A stretch of DNA of 7,337 bases from DATDAH01 sp036525535 (GTDB lineage Bacteria > Actinomycetota > Acidimicrobiia > Acidimicrobiales > DATDAH01): positions 1 through 7,337 of the forward strand of contig DATDAH010000365.1 in NCBI GenBank assembly GCA_036525535.1. The letters run 5' to 3'. Positions 5,849-7,337 of the stretch are shown piece after piece. Both the position numbers and the translations under genes were made by a program. The notes under the pieces were generated by a model. The model did not search any database, had not been told where the DNA came from, and was given only the letters and a program-made list of their open reading frames with translations. Position 1 is the stretch's first letter. Each line of letters begins with the position of its first letter.

Positions 5849-7337
5849 GGTCAGCTCGACGGGCTCGGTGACGCCGACGGGGTCGAAACCGAAGACCTGG
5901 CCGTAGAAGGACAGCTCGGCCTCGGCCGCCCGGACGATGGTCTCGGCCTTCCGGAAGCCGTGCTGCTCGCCCTCGAAGGCCAGGTAGGCGACGGGGACAC
6001 CGTTGGCCTTCAGGGCCTCGACGATGAGCTCGGACTGGTTCGGGGGCACGACCTCGTCTTCGAGACCCTGCAGCACCAGGAGGGGCACGCGAATGCCGTC
6101 GGCGTGGAACAGCGGCGACCGCTCGCGGTAGAGGGCCTCGGCCTCGGGCCAAGGTCCGATGAGGGAGTCCAGGTAGCGGGACTCGAACTTGTGCGTCTCC
6201 TGGGCGAGGACGGCCAGGTCGGCCACGCCGTACTTGCTGACACCGGCGGCGAACGTGTCGTGGAACGCGAGGGCAGCCAACGTGGTGAACCCTCCGGCAC
6301 TGCCGCCACGGATGGCCAGCCGGGCGGGGTCGACATCGCCTCGCTCGGCCAGGTACGTCGCCGCCGCGGCACAGTCCTCCACGTCGACCACGCCCCACTG
6401 ACCTTTCAACAGGTCTCGGAAGGGCCGCCCGTACCCGGTGGAGCCGCCGTAGTTCACGTCGACCACGGCGAAGCCCCGGCTCGTCCAGAACTGGATGCCG
6501 AGCTGGAACTGGCTCCGCGCCGCGGCGGTCGGCCCGCCGTGGATGTCCACCAGCAGCGGCGGCTTCTCGCGGTCGGGAGCAGCGTGATCCGGGTTCGTCG
6601 GCGGGTAGTAGAGGGCGTGTGCCGTGCGGCCGCCGGCGCTCGGGAAGTCGATCGACTCCGGCAGGCTGATCTCCTCCGGCCGGAGGCCGAGGTCGCGAGG
6701 CGGCCGGACGACGACCAGTTCGTGCGGCGGTCCGACCACGATCGCTGGTTCGCTGGTGAACGAGGCGGCCACGGCGGCCAGGCCGCCCGGTGCGGGAACG
6801 AGCGACGAGACGGCCGTGTGCGGCGCATCGATCTCGACCTGCGTCTGGTCCTCGAAGCGCACCAAGTGGTCGATCCCATCCCGGGTCACCACTGCCGTGC
6901 CGTGGGCCTCCCAGGCGAGGGCGCCGGGGTCGGAAACCGGTGGCCCGAGCGGCCCGCCGGGTTGCGACGGATCCTCGGCATCCGGCACGAGCGAGGACAT
7001 CCGGAACACCCAGGGGGGCGGGGCGAGGTCGCCGTGCGAGTCGTCCGAGACCGGCTCGAGGGGGCCGCCGTCCCAGCGATGCACCTCAGCGAACCGCAGG
7101 GGGTTCCCCCCGGCGACGTCGTCACGGTCGCTGGTGAGCCAGAGGCGACCGCCGGCCCAGACCGGCTGCGAGGCCCACTCGTCCGCCCCGCCGGCCAGCC
7201 GCTGGGCCTCCGTGAGCTCGGTCCCATCCAGCACGCCGGTCCACACCTCTGCGGCGTCCCAGGGCATGTCCGGGTGGTTCCACTGGGTCCAGGCCAACCG
7301 CACCACGTGCCAGTCCGTCAGCCGGGGCGAGGCGACG
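5846..7337 (-). CDS. S9-family prolyl-oligopeptidase-like serine peptidase, N-terminus outside the window
   Basis: About 496 C-terminal residues are visible; the frame stays open through the right edge. The residues before Val 7306 (SPRLTDWH) and after it (RLAWTQWNHPDMPWD) belong to the beta-propeller common in acylaminoacyl-peptidase/dipeptidyl-aminopeptidase-like S9 enzymes, so the GTG at 7306 is not the start. Numbering from that Val, the propeller runs to about residue 215. The alpha/beta-hydrolase domain follows, with HGGP (256-259), NYGGSTGYGR (285-294), the nucleophile Ser336 in GGSAGG (codon 6301-6299), Asp417 in GLEDEVVPP and His449 in EQHGF, so the triad is complete. Such enzymes cleave short peptides, often removing N-terminal residues, usually in the cytoplasm; specificity is not readable. 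From the usual family length, roughly 130-160 N-terminal residues are missing. The gene ends in the shared hairpin with the lipoprotein gene. Confidence 0.93.
   Translation of the reverse strand, partial: VASPRLTDWHVVRLAWTQWNHPDMPWDAAEVWTGVLDGTELTEAQRLAGGADEWASQPVWAGGRLWLTSDRDDVAGGNPLRFAEVHRWDGGPLEPVSDDSHGDLAPPPWVFRMSSLVPDAEDPSQPGGPLGPPVSDPGALAWEAHGTAVVTRDGIDHLVRFEDQTQVEIDAPHTAVSSLVPAPGGLAAVAASFTSEPAIVVGPPHELVVVRPPRDLGLRPEEISLPESIDFPSAGGRTAHALYYPPTNPDHAAPDREKPPLLVDIHGGPTAAARSQFQLGIQFWTSRGFAVVDVNYGGSTGYGRPFRDLLKGQWGVVDVEDCAAAATYLAERGDVDPARLAIRGGSAGGFTTLAALAFHDTFAAGVSKYGVADLAVLAQETHKFESRYLDSLIGPWPEAEALYRERSPLFHADGIRVPLLVLQGLEDEVVPPNQSELIVEALKANGVPVAYLAFEGEQHGFRKAETIVRAAEAELSFYGQVFGFDPVGVTEPVELT

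Noticed and set aside
5193..6398. Minus-strand frame of 401 codons covering the lipoprotein gene and part of the peptidase
   Set aside because: It is out of frame with the peptidase and antisense to a gene with a clear signal peptide. The translation is Arg/Gly repeats without family motifs.
7304..7306. GTG 7306 as the start of the S9 peptidase
   Set aside because: Beta-propeller sequence (SPRLTDWH) continues upstream in frame to the window edge, so the gene is cut by the boundary.

Overview
The window is about 7.3 kb of GC-rich, tightly packed bacterial chromosome. It most resembles an actinomycete, and I would guess the class Acidimicrobiia. The reasons are the strong G/C preference at codon third positions, a Thr-rich linker lipoprotein, a small 'sunset'-type protein, -10-like TAnnnT boxes placed directly before start codons, and several GTG starts. 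The taxonomic call is inference. I see no tRNA, rRNA, CRISPR array, insertion sequence, phage gene or plasmid gene.

Layout from left to right. (1) The 3' part of a plus-strand gene (3-980) joins the C-terminal tail of a sulfatase, in frame, to a complete DJ-1/PfpI (Hsp31-like) domain. (2) A small plus-strand gene (1011-1361) encodes an N-terminally anchored protein with a C-terminal sunset-like domain, behind a promoter that appears leaderless. (3) Three co-directional minus-strand genes follow. In transcription order they are an amidase-signature hydrolase (5266 to 3830), a CorA-type metal transporter (3822 to 2968) and serA, 3-phosphoglycerate dehydrogenase (2924 to 1362). Only 7 bases separate amidase and corA. 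The 43 bases between corA and serA may hold a weak promoter for serA. (4) A divergent plus-strand gene (5346-5831) encodes a secreted lipoprotein. (5) The C-terminal portion of an S9-family prolyl-oligopeptidase-like peptidase runs in from the right edge on the minus strand (7337 to 5846).

Co-function: serA is a core serine biosynthesis gene. The other genes look like general hydrolases, transport and envelope functions, and I see no dedicated pathway uniting them. The two convergent junctions are both palindromic. At 1357-1366 the two stop codons abut inside a 10-bp palindrome. At 5829-5848 a short hairpin begins and ends exactly on the two stop codons.

No clearly novel multi-gene system is present. 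The observations most worth checking are the sulfatase/DJ-1 fusion, the inverted repeat around the lipoprotein promoter, and the palindromic convergent junctions.
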